Below are positions 1 to 6,611 of a stretch of DNA of 8,378 bases, in pieces. Source of the DNA: Bacilli bacterium. Lineage in GTDB: Bacteria > Bacillota_I > Bacilli_A > RF39 > UBA660. Position numbers and translations under genes: made by a program. Positions within the stretch are counted from its first letter, which is position 1, and every line of letters starts with the position of its first letter. Below the pieces are notes generated by a model. That model did no database searches and was not told the origin of the DNA. It saw nothing but the letters and a program-made list of their open reading frames with translations. The stretch spans positions 1 through 8,378 of the forward strand of contig JAFPMR010000070.1 of the NCBI GenBank assembly GCA_017411235.1, given 5' to 3'.

Positions 1-383
1 ATCCTCAAGCAACAATTATCATTGATTTAAATTCAGTAAGAAGTATCAATGATCAATTAGGATATGAACAAGGAGACGCTCAAATTAAAGCAGCTGCCAA
101 TGTTCTAATAAAAACACAGCTAGATAATACTGATATTATGCGTACTGATGGAAATGAATACTTAATTTACTTAGTTGGTTACCAAGAAAAACAAGTAGTA
201 AGTTACATTAGAAAACTATACAAAGAATTTAAAAACTTACCTTACGAACATGGAGCATCTATTGGCTATAGTATGATTACAAATGATACTAAGACAATAG
301 AAGATTCAATTAATGAATCAGTAGAAGACATGCGTAAGAAAAAAGAAGAACAAGAAAGTGAACAAGATGGCGAAGAAGCGTAA
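1..383 (+). CDS. Degenerate GGDEF-domain protein, C-terminal fragment (5' end outside window)
   Basis: The open frame enters at the window edge (first full codon at base 3) and gives 126 codons up to the TAA at 381-383. The visible part aligns with most of a GGDEF (diguanylate cyclase) domain. The first metal-site strand reads IDLNSVRSIND (bases 21-53; family form roughly DxDxFKxIND), followed by LGYEQGD, like the family's GHxxGD. The signature loop is RTDGNEY (141-161) where active enzymes have RxGG[D/E]EF. The C-terminal strand and helix (ASIGYSMI, then ESVEDMRKKK) match the family's usual end. The loop is DGNEY rather than GG[D/E]EF and the second metal-site Asp is Asn, so loss of cyclase activity is likely; a sensory or nucleotide-binding role is possible. 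The Lys/Glu-rich tail overlaps the start of the next gene. Any N-terminal membrane or sensor region cannot be seen. The fold assignment is fairly sure; the function is not. Confidence 0.75.
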   Translation, partial: PQATIIIDLNSVRSINDQLGYEQGDAQIKAAANVLIKTQLDNTDIMRTDGNEYLIYLVGYQEKQVVSYIRKLYKEFKNLPYEHGASIGYSMITNDTKTIEDSINESVEDMRKKKEEQESEQDGEEA

Positions 384-1368
384 GAAGAAAAAGAACTTCT
401 TTAAGAACTTCTGGGAAGCATTCTGGCGTTCAGAGATGTTAATACTCCCTGGACAAATCGCTTTCTTCTTGTTTTTATCACTGGTACCAACCATTACATT
501 AATTGGTTATACATGTAGTTATTTAAATCTATCAAATGATTTAATATCAAACTTATTATCCAATGTATTTTCTACTGAAGTATCAAGTTTAATAACACCA
601 GTAATAACATCAACTGATATTACACCAGCCTTCTTTATTACACTAGGTGTTGGATACTTCATTGCTAGTAATGGAATGTCTTCCATTATCGTAGCATCTA
701 ATACAATTTATGGAATTCAAGATTCAGGATTCTTTAGAAGAAGATTAAAAGCCATGTTAATGGAATTAATCATCGTTATTCTAATGTTATTCGTTTTAGT
801 AGTTCCTTTATTAAGTGAGAGCATCATTAATATCCTTACTGAAATAGATATCAGTAGGGGAGCAGCTCAAATAACTGAAAAAGTATTCAAACTATTAAAC
901 GGACCAATTTCTTGGATAATCATTTTCTTATTTATTAAATTAATATATACTTTAGCACCTGATCGTAAAGTAAATAGACATGCAATAAACACAGGAGCTC
1001 TATTCACAACATTATGTTGGATAGGAACAACATCTTTATATGCATATTACATTAACCATTTTGCTAACTATTCAGTATTCTATGGAGCATTAGCAAACAT
1101 TGTCGTCTTAATGTTATGGATTTACTTCTTATCATATTTCTTCGTAATCGGTATGGCAATGAACTACCGTGAAGAAATTGAAGAAACAGGTGTTATAGAT
1201 TTAAAATCTATCTTAAAAGCCGAAGAAGAATTATCTTCTGCCGTTATTAAGAAAGAAACTATTAAAGAAAAAATAGAAAAGAAATTCCGTAAAAGAAGAA
1301 AGAAAAAACTAGAATCTAAATTAGAATCTAATGAAGAGATAGAAAAGGAACAAAATAAAGAAAAATAA
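367..1368 (+). CDS. YihY/virulence factor BrkB family inner membrane protein
   Basis: This 333-residue integral membrane protein begins with a basic patch (MAKKRKKKKN). About six hydrophobic segments follow, near residues 26-50, 88-111, 129-149, 180-197, 208-230 and 241-264. Family hallmarks are the first segment IAFFLFLSLVPTITL and the last, YGALANIVVLMLWIYF followed by FFVIGMAMNYREE. The family was long misnamed ribonuclease BN; its true activity is unsettled, and transport or envelope roles have been proposed. The last 60 or so residues form a charged Lys/Glu cytoplasmic tail, longer than in many relatives. The start is ATG 367. It has AAAGTGA five bases upstream, and the in-frame GTG at 358 lies inside that ribosome-binding motif, so 358 is less likely. 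The gene overlaps the upstream GGDEF gene by 17 bases in another frame, which suggests an operon with coupled translation. Family assignment is firm; physiological role is unknown. Confidence 0.88.
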   Translation: MAKKRKKKKNFFKNFWEAFWRSEMLILPGQIAFFLFLSLVPTITLIGYTCSYLNLSNDLISNLLSNVFSTEVSSLITPVITSTDITPAFFITLGVGYFIASNGMSSIIVASNTIYGIQDSGFFRRRLKAMLMELIIVILMLFVLVVPLLSESIINILTEIDISRGAAQITEKVFKLLNGPISWIIIFLFIKLIYTLAPDRKVNRHAINTGALFTTLCWIGTTSLYAYYINHFANYSVFYGALANIVVLMLWIYFLSYFFVIGMAMNYREEIEETGVIDLKSILKAEEELSSAVIKKETIKEKIEKKFRKRRKKKLESKLESNEEIEKEQNKEK

Positions 1369-1381
1369 TGTTCCTTTTTTT
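1343..1381 (+). terminator. Putative intrinsic terminator at the end of yihY-like gene
   Basis: AAAAGGAAC (1343-1351) is the exact reverse complement of GTTCCTTTT (1370-1378), and the T-run continues to 1381. The loop is long (18 bases) and A-rich, and the upstream arm lies inside the last codons of the yihY-like gene. The G/C core GGAAC/GTTCC is the same as in the clean terminator at 2251-2274, which raises confidence despite the loop. The T-run touches the next gene's promoter. Confidence 0.5.
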
Positions 1382-1391
1382 ATGGTATAAT
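1381..1391 (+). promoter_or_regulatory. Extended -10 promoter for the unknown membrane protein gene
   Basis: The 11-mer TATGGTATAAT holds a perfect -10 hexamer (1386-1391) and the extended -10 TGn. No good -35 hexamer lies 16-18 bases upstream. Transcription should begin near 1398, giving a leader of about 18 bases. This excludes the upstream in-frame ATG at 1368 and supports ATG 1416. Confidence 0.65.
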
Positions 1392-1415
1392 CTATATATA
1401 GGAAGTAGGATTATT

Positions 1416-2252
1416 ATGAAAAAAGTACTAGATCTATTATCTGACAAAAAAGTAAAACTAACTATAATAGCCATATTAGTAGCTTTGTTTGTTATCATAA
1501 TGGTCGTTTCAATAATGAAAAACAGAAGTAAGAATAAAGAGGAAGAACCACCTGCACCAACACAAATAGTTGTAGATGATTCATTAAAAAAGAAACTAAG
1601 CAATTATGTAGATGAACTATCAACAGGTCCATACTGTGAAATACCTACTAATCAAGAATTTTCAAACGATTGTATATATCGTAACAGCAACACTTTAAAA
1701 GAAAACTTAACAGTAACATATCGTATCAATTCATTAGTATTAGCTATAGGTAATAAAAAAGAAAACAATATTATGGTTGGAAATATAACTGCTAATGGTA
1801 AATCATTCTACAATCCTCATTATGTTGACTTAGAAGAAGTAAAAAAAGAATATGAACAACTATATGGTACAACAGATACTTTTGCACCAGAAACAGTTAA
1901 TAATATCAATAACTTCAATATCAGATTTGATGCTGATAAAAACAAATTCTTCTATCAACCAGGAGATAACAATAACTTTGTTAAAACTTATATTGAAAAA
2001 TATGAATCAACTACAGAAGATGTAACTGTTTATGTTAGAGTAGGATACATATCATACGAATTCTACAAGTATCACTTATATAACAATAAAGCAAAAGAAC
2101 GTGAGATAGTATCATTAACAACTAGAGAGTTTAAAGAAGGAAATATCATAAATGATGCTAACTATCAAGAATTGACTGAATTCAAAATAAAATTCACTAA
2201 AGAACAAGATAGTGATAACTTGTTATTTACCAGTGTTGAATTAGTAAGTTAG
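1416..2252 (+). CDS. Unrecognised single-pass membrane protein with extracytoplasmic domain
   Basis: I do not recognise this 278-residue protein. It starts with a short basic cytoplasmic end (MKKVLDLLSDKKVK), one strongly hydrophobic helix at about residues 14-33, a positively charged stop (KNRSKNK), and an acidic, proline-containing linker (EEEPPAPTQ). From about residue 55 on it is a soluble, mainly polar domain, probably outside the cell by the positive-inside rule. The helix could be an uncleaved anchor; there is no lipobox cysteine. Two cysteines (C74 and C86) in the outer domain could form a disulfide. Alternating polar/hydrophobic strands such as DVTVYVRVGYISYEFY suggest a beta-rich fold. 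The start is ATG 1416, because AGGA lies five bases upstream (1407-1410) and the promoter overlaps the upstream ATG at 1368. The gene has its own promoter and terminator, so it is a single-gene unit. No function is assigned. Confidence 0.8.
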   Translation: MKKVLDLLSDKKVKLTIIAILVALFVIIMVVSIMKNRSKNKEEEPPAPTQIVVDDSLKKKLSNYVDELSTGPYCEIPTNQEFSNDCIYRNSNTLKENLTVTYRINSLVLAIGNKKENNIMVGNITANGKSFYNPHYVDLEEVKKEYEQLYGTTDTFAPETVNNINNFNIRFDADKNKFFYQPGDNNNFVKTYIEKYESTTEDVTVYVRVGYISYEFYKYHLYNNKAKEREIVSLTTREFKEGNIINDANYQELTEFKIKFTKEQDSDNLLFTSVELVS

Positions 2253-2274
2253 GAACATGAAAATGTTCCTTTTT
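2251..2274 (+). terminator. Intrinsic terminator after the unknown membrane protein gene
   Basis: A perfect 8-base stem, AGGAACAT (2251-2258) with ATGTTCCT (2263-2270), is closed by a GAAA tetraloop and followed by further T residues (2271-2274). The first arm begins inside the TAG stop codon. This is a textbook factor-independent terminator. Confidence 0.88.
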
Positions 2275-2297
2275 ATATGGCCTTTAAAGTACTAAAG

Positions 2298-2308
2298 TAT
2301 GGTATAAT
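2298..2308 (+). promoter_or_regulatory. Extended -10 promoter for tex
   Basis: TATGGTATAAT is repeated here exactly as at 1381-1391, with the -10 hexamer at 2303-2308 and TG at 2300-2301. No consensus -35 is present at 16-18 bases; the nearest candidate, TTTAAA at 2283-2288, is too close. A short direct repeat, AAAGTA, occurs at 2286 and 2294 just upstream. Transcription would begin near 2315, so the tex leader is only about ten bases and holds little beyond the ribosome-binding site. Confidence 0.68.
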
Positions 2309-2325
2309 TATAAGTGGTGATTTTA

Positions 2326-4509
2326 ATGGAAGAAGAAACAAAATTAGTTATAAATCAAGATGTCATAAAGTATCTTATTAATACACTAAACTTAAAAGAA
2401 CAACAAATAAATGCTGTTCTAGAAATGTTAGCTGAAGGAGCAACAATTCCTTTCATAGCTCGTTATCGTAAAGACAAAACTGGAAATCTAAATGAAGATG
2501 AAATAAGAGCTATTGAAGAACAATATAAATATCAAGAAAACTTACTTAATAGAAAAGAAGATGTTATACGTCTTATTGATGAAAAAGGTATGTTAACTGA
2601 TGAAATCAAAGCAGCAGTTTTAGCATGTACTAAACTTGCTGAAGTAGAAGACATCTATCGTCCATACAAAGAAAAGAAGAAAACTAAAGCAACAGAAGCT
2701 ATTAATAATGGCTTAGAACCATTAGCTAAAATGATAATGGCTTTCCCAACAACTGGTTCTCTAGAAGAATTAGCAAAGAAATTTGTTAATGATAAAGTAG
2801 AATCTACAGATAAAGCTCTAGAAGGAGCAGGATACATTATTGCTGAATGGATTAGTGATAATGCTGCTTATCGTAAATGGATTAGATTTAATGTTTACAG
2901 AGAAGGTAAAGTAGTATCTAAACTTAAAAAAGGTGCTGAAGATCCTACTAAATTATATGAAATGTACTACGAATTCTCTGATCCAGTAAAATATATCAAA
3001 CACTATCGTGTATTAGCTTTAAATAGAGGAGAAAAAGAAAAGATACTTAACGTATCTATTGATATGGATGAAGAAGGTATTCAAGCATATCTAGAATCTA
3101 AACTTATTAAGAACAAAGATTCATACGTATGTAGTTTAGTAAAAGACAGTATCAAGGATTCTCTAAAAAGATTAATACTACCTAGTATTGAAAGAGAAAT
3201 AAGAGCAGAACTATCTGAAAAAGCAGATAAAATAGCTATCGAAACATTTAGTACTAATCTAGAACATTTATTACTAACAAGACCTATTAAAGGAATGGTA
3301 GTATTAGGTTTCGATCCAGGATATGTTAATGGCTGCAAATTAGCAGTAGTAGATAAGAATGGTAAATACCTAGATTCAACAGTAATCAAACCATTCTTAA
3401 ACACATCTAAACAAGATGAATACATTAAAGCATCTAAACTAATAGTAAAGAATATGATTGAAAAATATCATGTTGATATAATTTCTATTGGTAATGGTAC
3501 AGCATCTCGTGAATCAGAAAAATTCTGTGCTGAAATGATTAGTGAATATAAACTACCATGTAAGTACATAATCACTTCAGAAGCGGGTGCATCTATTTAT
3601 AGTGCATCTAAACTAGCAATTGAAGAATTCCCTGACTTAGCTGTAGAAAAGAGAAGTGCAGTATCAATTGGTAGAAGAATCCAAGATCCACTATCAGAAC
3701 TAGTTAAAATAGATCCTAAATCTATTGGTGTAGGTGAATACCAATATGATGTTAACCAAAAAGAATTAGGTGAAGCCCTAGACTTTACTACATCTAAAGT
3801 AGTAAACGAAGTAGGAGTAAATGTTAATACTGCTTCTAAATCAATACTTAAATACGTATCAGGTTTAACTAAAACAGTAATTGATAAAATCTATGAATAC
3901 AAAGAAAACAAAAAAATAACTAGTAGAGAAGAAATCAAAAAAATAAAAGGTGTATCAGATAAAGTATATGAACAAGCTATAGGATTCCTACGTATACCTG
4001 ATGGAGTAGATCCATTAGATAACACAGGTATCCACCCAGAAAGTTATGGAATAGCAGGTAAACTACTAGATAAACTATCATTAAAAATAGAAGATATCAA
4101 TAAACAAGAATTCAAAGATAAACTAACAGACTTAAACATAGATGGTTTATCTAAAGAATTAAATACAGATAACTATACTCTAGAAGACATCGTAAAAGAA
4201 CTAAAATCACCTGGCTTAGACCCTCGTGATGAATTAGAAGCCCCTGTCTTAAAAAGCGACGTCTTACATATCGAAGACCTTAAAGTAGGTATGGAATTAC
4301 AAGGTACAGTACGTAACGTAGCATCATTTGGTGCCTTCGTAGATATTGGTCTTCATGACGATGGATTAATACATATATCTAAGATGTCTAAATCATTTGT
4401 AAAAAATCCAAATGATATAGTTCATGTAGGAGATATCATCACTTGTTATGTTGACAGTATCGATTTAGTAAAACAAAAAGTTCAACTAACTTTAATTAAG
4501 AATGCATAA
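2326..4509 (+). CDS. tex: Tex family transcription accessory / RNA-binding protein (S1 domain)
   Basis: The 727-residue product has full length and the standard Tex domain order. Residues 1-200 or so are the helical Tex N-terminal region (EGATIPFIARYRKDKTG at about 37-53 is a hallmark). Next comes the YqgF/RNase H-like domain at about 323-450 (GFDPGYVNGCKLAVVD, IGNGTASRESE, SEAGASIYSAS). The conserved linker IGVGEYQYDV (467-476) and VGVNVNTAS (496-504) precedes tandem helix-hairpin-helix motifs at about 500-560. A C-terminal S1 RNA-binding domain lies at about 654-724 (VGMELQGTVRNVASFGAFVDIG). Tex binds nucleic acid in the cytoplasm and is linked to transcription and RNA handling and stress fitness; its exact job is species dependent. 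The start is ATG 2326 with GGTGA five bases upstream; in-frame GTG codons at 2314 and 2317 fall in the predicted transcription start and ribosome-binding site. A tandem TAATAA ends the gene. Nothing is missing or broken. Confidence 0.96.
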   Translation: MEEETKLVINQDVIKYLINTLNLKEQQINAVLEMLAEGATIPFIARYRKDKTGNLNEDEIRAIEEQYKYQENLLNRKEDVIRLIDEKGMLTDEIKAAVLACTKLAEVEDIYRPYKEKKKTKATEAINNGLEPLAKMIMAFPTTGSLEELAKKFVNDKVESTDKALEGAGYIIAEWISDNAAYRKWIRFNVYREGKVVSKLKKGAEDPTKLYEMYYEFSDPVKYIKHYRVLALNRGEKEKILNVSIDMDEEGIQAYLESKLIKNKDSYVCSLVKDSIKDSLKRLILPSIEREIRAELSEKADKIAIETFSTNLEHLLLTRPIKGMVVLGFDPGYVNGCKLAVVDKNGKYLDSTVIKPFLNTSKQDEYIKASKLIVKNMIEKYHVDIISIGNGTASRESEKFCAEMISEYKLPCKYIITSEAGASIYSASKLAIEEFPDLAVEKRSAVSIGRRIQDPLSELVKIDPKSIGVGEYQYDVNQKELGEALDFTTSKVVNEVGVNVNTASKSILKYVSGLTKTVIDKIYEYKENKKITSREEIKKIKGVSDKVYEQAIGFLRIPDGVDPLDNTGIHPESYGIAGKLLDKLSLKIEDINKQEFKDKLTDLNIDGLSKELNTDNYTLEDIVKELKSPGLDPRDELEAPVLKSDVLHIEDLKVGMELQGTVRNVASFGAFVDIGLHDDGLIHISKMSKSFVKNPNDIVHVGDIITCYVDSIDLVKQKVQLTLIKNA

Positions 4510-4524
4510 TAATTATGCTATAAT
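4496..4524 (+). promoter_or_regulatory. Promoter for the ltaS-like/asnB pair
   Basis: A perfect -10 (TATAAT, 4519-4524) with extended TGC (TATGCTATAAT, 4514-4524) lies 17 bases after TTAAGA (4496-4501), a 4/6 match to TTGACA. The promoter overlaps the end of tex, and no terminator lies between, so read-through from tex is also possible. Initiation is expected near 4531. Confidence 0.65.
4504..4518. promoter_or_regulatory. Perfect palindrome overlapping the ltaS-like promoter (possible operator)
   Basis: GCATAAT-A-ATTATGC is a 15-base perfect inverted repeat with a one-base centre. It covers the tex stop codon, the -35/-10 spacer, and the TGC of the extended -10. Its place would suit a dimeric repressor, but AT-rich DNA makes short palindromes by chance and there is no second copy in the window. 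With a one-base loop it is not a useful RNA hairpin. Confidence 0.3.
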
Positions 4525-4549
4525 AATCACATGAAAGAAGAAATATGGG

Positions 4550-6607
4550 ATGAAGAATAATAAACTATTAAAACTTAGACTTTTCTTTACTCTTAAAGCT
4601 ATGAAGCTATATAGAGGATACAAGGAAAGTAAAACAAGAATAGGTCCATTTATATATATTTTATTATCAATTACCTTCTTAGAATTAGTATCTAAAAAGA
4701 TAATGATAGGTCAACTAAATATTAATATAATTAACATGTTAATATTTACTTTACCAATAGCATTACTTGGAATGGTATTAACTAAACTATTTAATAAAAC
4801 AGTTAACAAAGTAATACTATTTATACTAACTTTCATATTATGTATATACTATGAAATACAATTTGTTTTCTTTATTCTCTTCTCTGTACCATTCTCATTT
4901 TCAACAATCGGCTTAGCTGATCAAGCCTTTGACTTTGTTAACGTAATAAATGATACAGTATTTGGTAATTTAGGTATTATTGTAACTTTATTATTACCAT
5001 TTATCTTCCTAATAATCTTACATAAAAAGATAAATACAGATCGCGCAACAAAAATGAGCCTTTTTACCATACCTTTGGTAGTAATTACCTATTTTTCAAC
5101 ATTCTTATTTCTAGAAATAAAGGATAATAATCAAGTAACAAATAAGAAATTATACTACAACATCGACGACCCATTAGCGCAAATAGATCGTTTCGGTGTC
5201 TTAACATATACAAGAATTGATATTAGAAGACAACTTCTAGGATACAACACAGAAATAGAAACAGAAGTAATGGAAAATAAACCACAACAAACAGAAGAAG
5301 AAATAGAAACAATCAAAGAATATGGTTTAAATAAATTAGATTTAGAATATCCTAGTTCAAATAATAAAAACATTCAAAGTTTAAATGAATATGTTGAAAA
5401 TTCACAAGCTACTAACAAACATCAATATACTGGTATGTTTGAAGGCAAAAACTTAATCTTCATCTTAGCTGAAGGATTTAATGAAATAGCTGTAGATGAA
5501 GAAAGAACTCCAACTCTATATAAGATGATTCATACTGGCTTTGATTTTAAAAACTTCTACTCACCAGTATTCTTATCAACTACAGGTGGAGAATTCCAAT
5601 CAACAACTGGTATGGTACCAACACAAGAAATATTAAAACTATGGAAATCAAAACAACCTACAATTTATTATGGTTTAGGTAATGCTTTCCAAAGAGTAGG
5701 ATATCGTGCTCAAAGTTACCATGATTGGACATATACATATTACAAACGTCATATAACTATGGATACCTTAGGTTTCTCTAATTATATGGGTTGCGGTAAT
5801 GGTTTAGAAAATTTATTACATACTAAAGAAGAACAGGCTAAGATTAAATATGGTTGCAAATGTAACTGGTTAGAAAAAGACTCTAAGATGGCTACAGTAA
5901 CTGCACCATTATATATGGGTAAAGAAGGAAACTTTGTTACATACTATGTAACAGTAAGTGGTCACTCTCCATATAGTGCTGGTGATAACATAGCTAGAGC
6001 TCATTATGACCAAGTAAAAGACTTAGATTACTCTTCACCAGTTAAATACTATCTAGCAGCTCAAATCGAACTAGATAAGATGCTAGAAGAACTAGTTAAC
6101 CAACTAGAAGCTTATGGTGAATTAGATAATACAGTAATCGCCTTAGTAGGTGATCACTATCCATATACATTAAAAATAGATGAAATGAATGAACCAGCTA
6201 CATACAAAAAAGATAGTATTGTAGAAGTAAATCATAGTAATTTCATTCTATGGAATAGTGCAATGGAAGAACCAATAGTAGTAGATAAAGTAGGAAGTCA
6301 AATAGACGTTCTACCTACATTATTAAATCTATTTGGTATCGAATATGATTCAAGATTAATCGTAGGAAAAGATATCCTAAGTGATTACGAAGGAGTAGCA
6401 ATCTTCTCAAACTATAGCTGGGTAAGTGACTATGGAACTTATCAAGCAGGTCAAAAGAAGTTCTACCCTAAAGACGGAAAAGAATTAGAAGGAGAAACAC
6501 AAGCAGATTATGTTAAACGTATGAATAGTAGAGTAAGAAATGCGTTTAGCATTAGTAAGATGATAGTAGACAACGACTATTACAAATATTTATTAGAAAG
6601 TAAGTGA
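4550..6607 (+). CDS. LtaS-like polyglycerol-phosphate synthase / sulfatase-fold membrane enzyme
   Basis: This 685-residue protein has the LtaS layout: about five membrane helices (near 31-49, 58-81, 86-115, 140-158, 170-190), a linker, then an extracellular alkaline-phosphatase/sulfatase-fold domain from about 298 to 610. Matches to the known LtaS active site are E308 (ILAEGF), nucleophile T344 (STTGGEF; the T300 site in Staphylococcus aureus), D535-H536 (VGDHYPY) and H472 (VSGHSPY). IDVLPTLLNLFGI (585-597) is a family motif. LtaS enzymes transfer glycerol-phosphate from phosphatidylglycerol to build lipoteichoic acid. This one is nearer a divergent group with HDWTYTYYKR where LtaS has FWNR, so the substrate may be another phospholipid-derived headgroup. 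Cysteines C415, C436 and C438 in the outer domain could pair. The start is ATG 4550, with a weak AGAAG about nine bases upstream. The gene ends TGA-TAA four bases before asnB. Family is firm; exact reaction is inferred. Confidence 0.9.
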   Translation: MKNNKLLKLRLFFTLKAMKLYRGYKESKTRIGPFIYILLSITFLELVSKKIMIGQLNINIINMLIFTLPIALLGMVLTKLFNKTVNKVILFILTFILCIYYEIQFVFFILFSVPFSFSTIGLADQAFDFVNVINDTVFGNLGIIVTLLLPFIFLIILHKKINTDRATKMSLFTIPLVVITYFSTFLFLEIKDNNQVTNKKLYYNIDDPLAQIDRFGVLTYTRIDIRRQLLGYNTEIETEVMENKPQQTEEEIETIKEYGLNKLDLEYPSSNNKNIQSLNEYVENSQATNKHQYTGMFEGKNLIFILAEGFNEIAVDEERTPTLYKMIHTGFDFKNFYSPVFLSTTGGEFQSTTGMVPTQEILKLWKSKQPTIYYGLGNAFQRVGYRAQSYHDWTYTYYKRHITMDTLGFSNYMGCGNGLENLLHTKEEQAKIKYGCKCNWLEKDSKMATVTAPLYMGKEGNFVTYYVTVSGHSPYSAGDNIARAHYDQVKDLDYSSPVKYYLAAQIELDKMLEELVNQLEAYGELDNTVIALVGDHYPYTLKIDEMNEPATYKKDSIVEVNHSNFILWNSAMEEPIVVDKVGSQIDVLPTLLNLFGIEYDSRLIVGKDILSDYEGVAIFSNYSWVSDYGTYQAGQKKFYPKDGKELEGETQADYVKRMNSRVRNAFSISKMIVDNDYYKYLLESK

Positions 6608-6611
6608 TAAT

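Noticed and set aside
358..366. GTG 358 as start of the yihY-like gene
   Set aside because: It adds only three residues and its GTGA is better explained as the ribosome-binding site of ATG 367, as at tex and asnB.
358..1368. Ribonuclease BN annotation for the yihY-like gene
   Set aside because: That name is a historical error for this membrane family; true RNase BN is a soluble metallo-beta-lactamase-fold enzyme with no resemblance here.
1368..1415. ATG 1368 as start of the unknown membrane protein gene
   Set aside because: The extended -10 promoter and predicted transcription start lie downstream of it, and it would add residues ahead of a normal membrane-anchor N-terminus; ATG 1416 has AGGA at proper distance.
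2314..2325. GTG 2314 or GTG 2317 as start of tex
   Set aside because: They fall at the predicted transcription start and inside the GGTGA ribosome-binding motif of ATG 2326.
3081..3425. Minus-strand open frame opposite tex (also 2655-2837)
   Set aside because: They lie wholly opposite a conserved coding gene, have no recognisable motifs, and are low-complexity antisense shadows.
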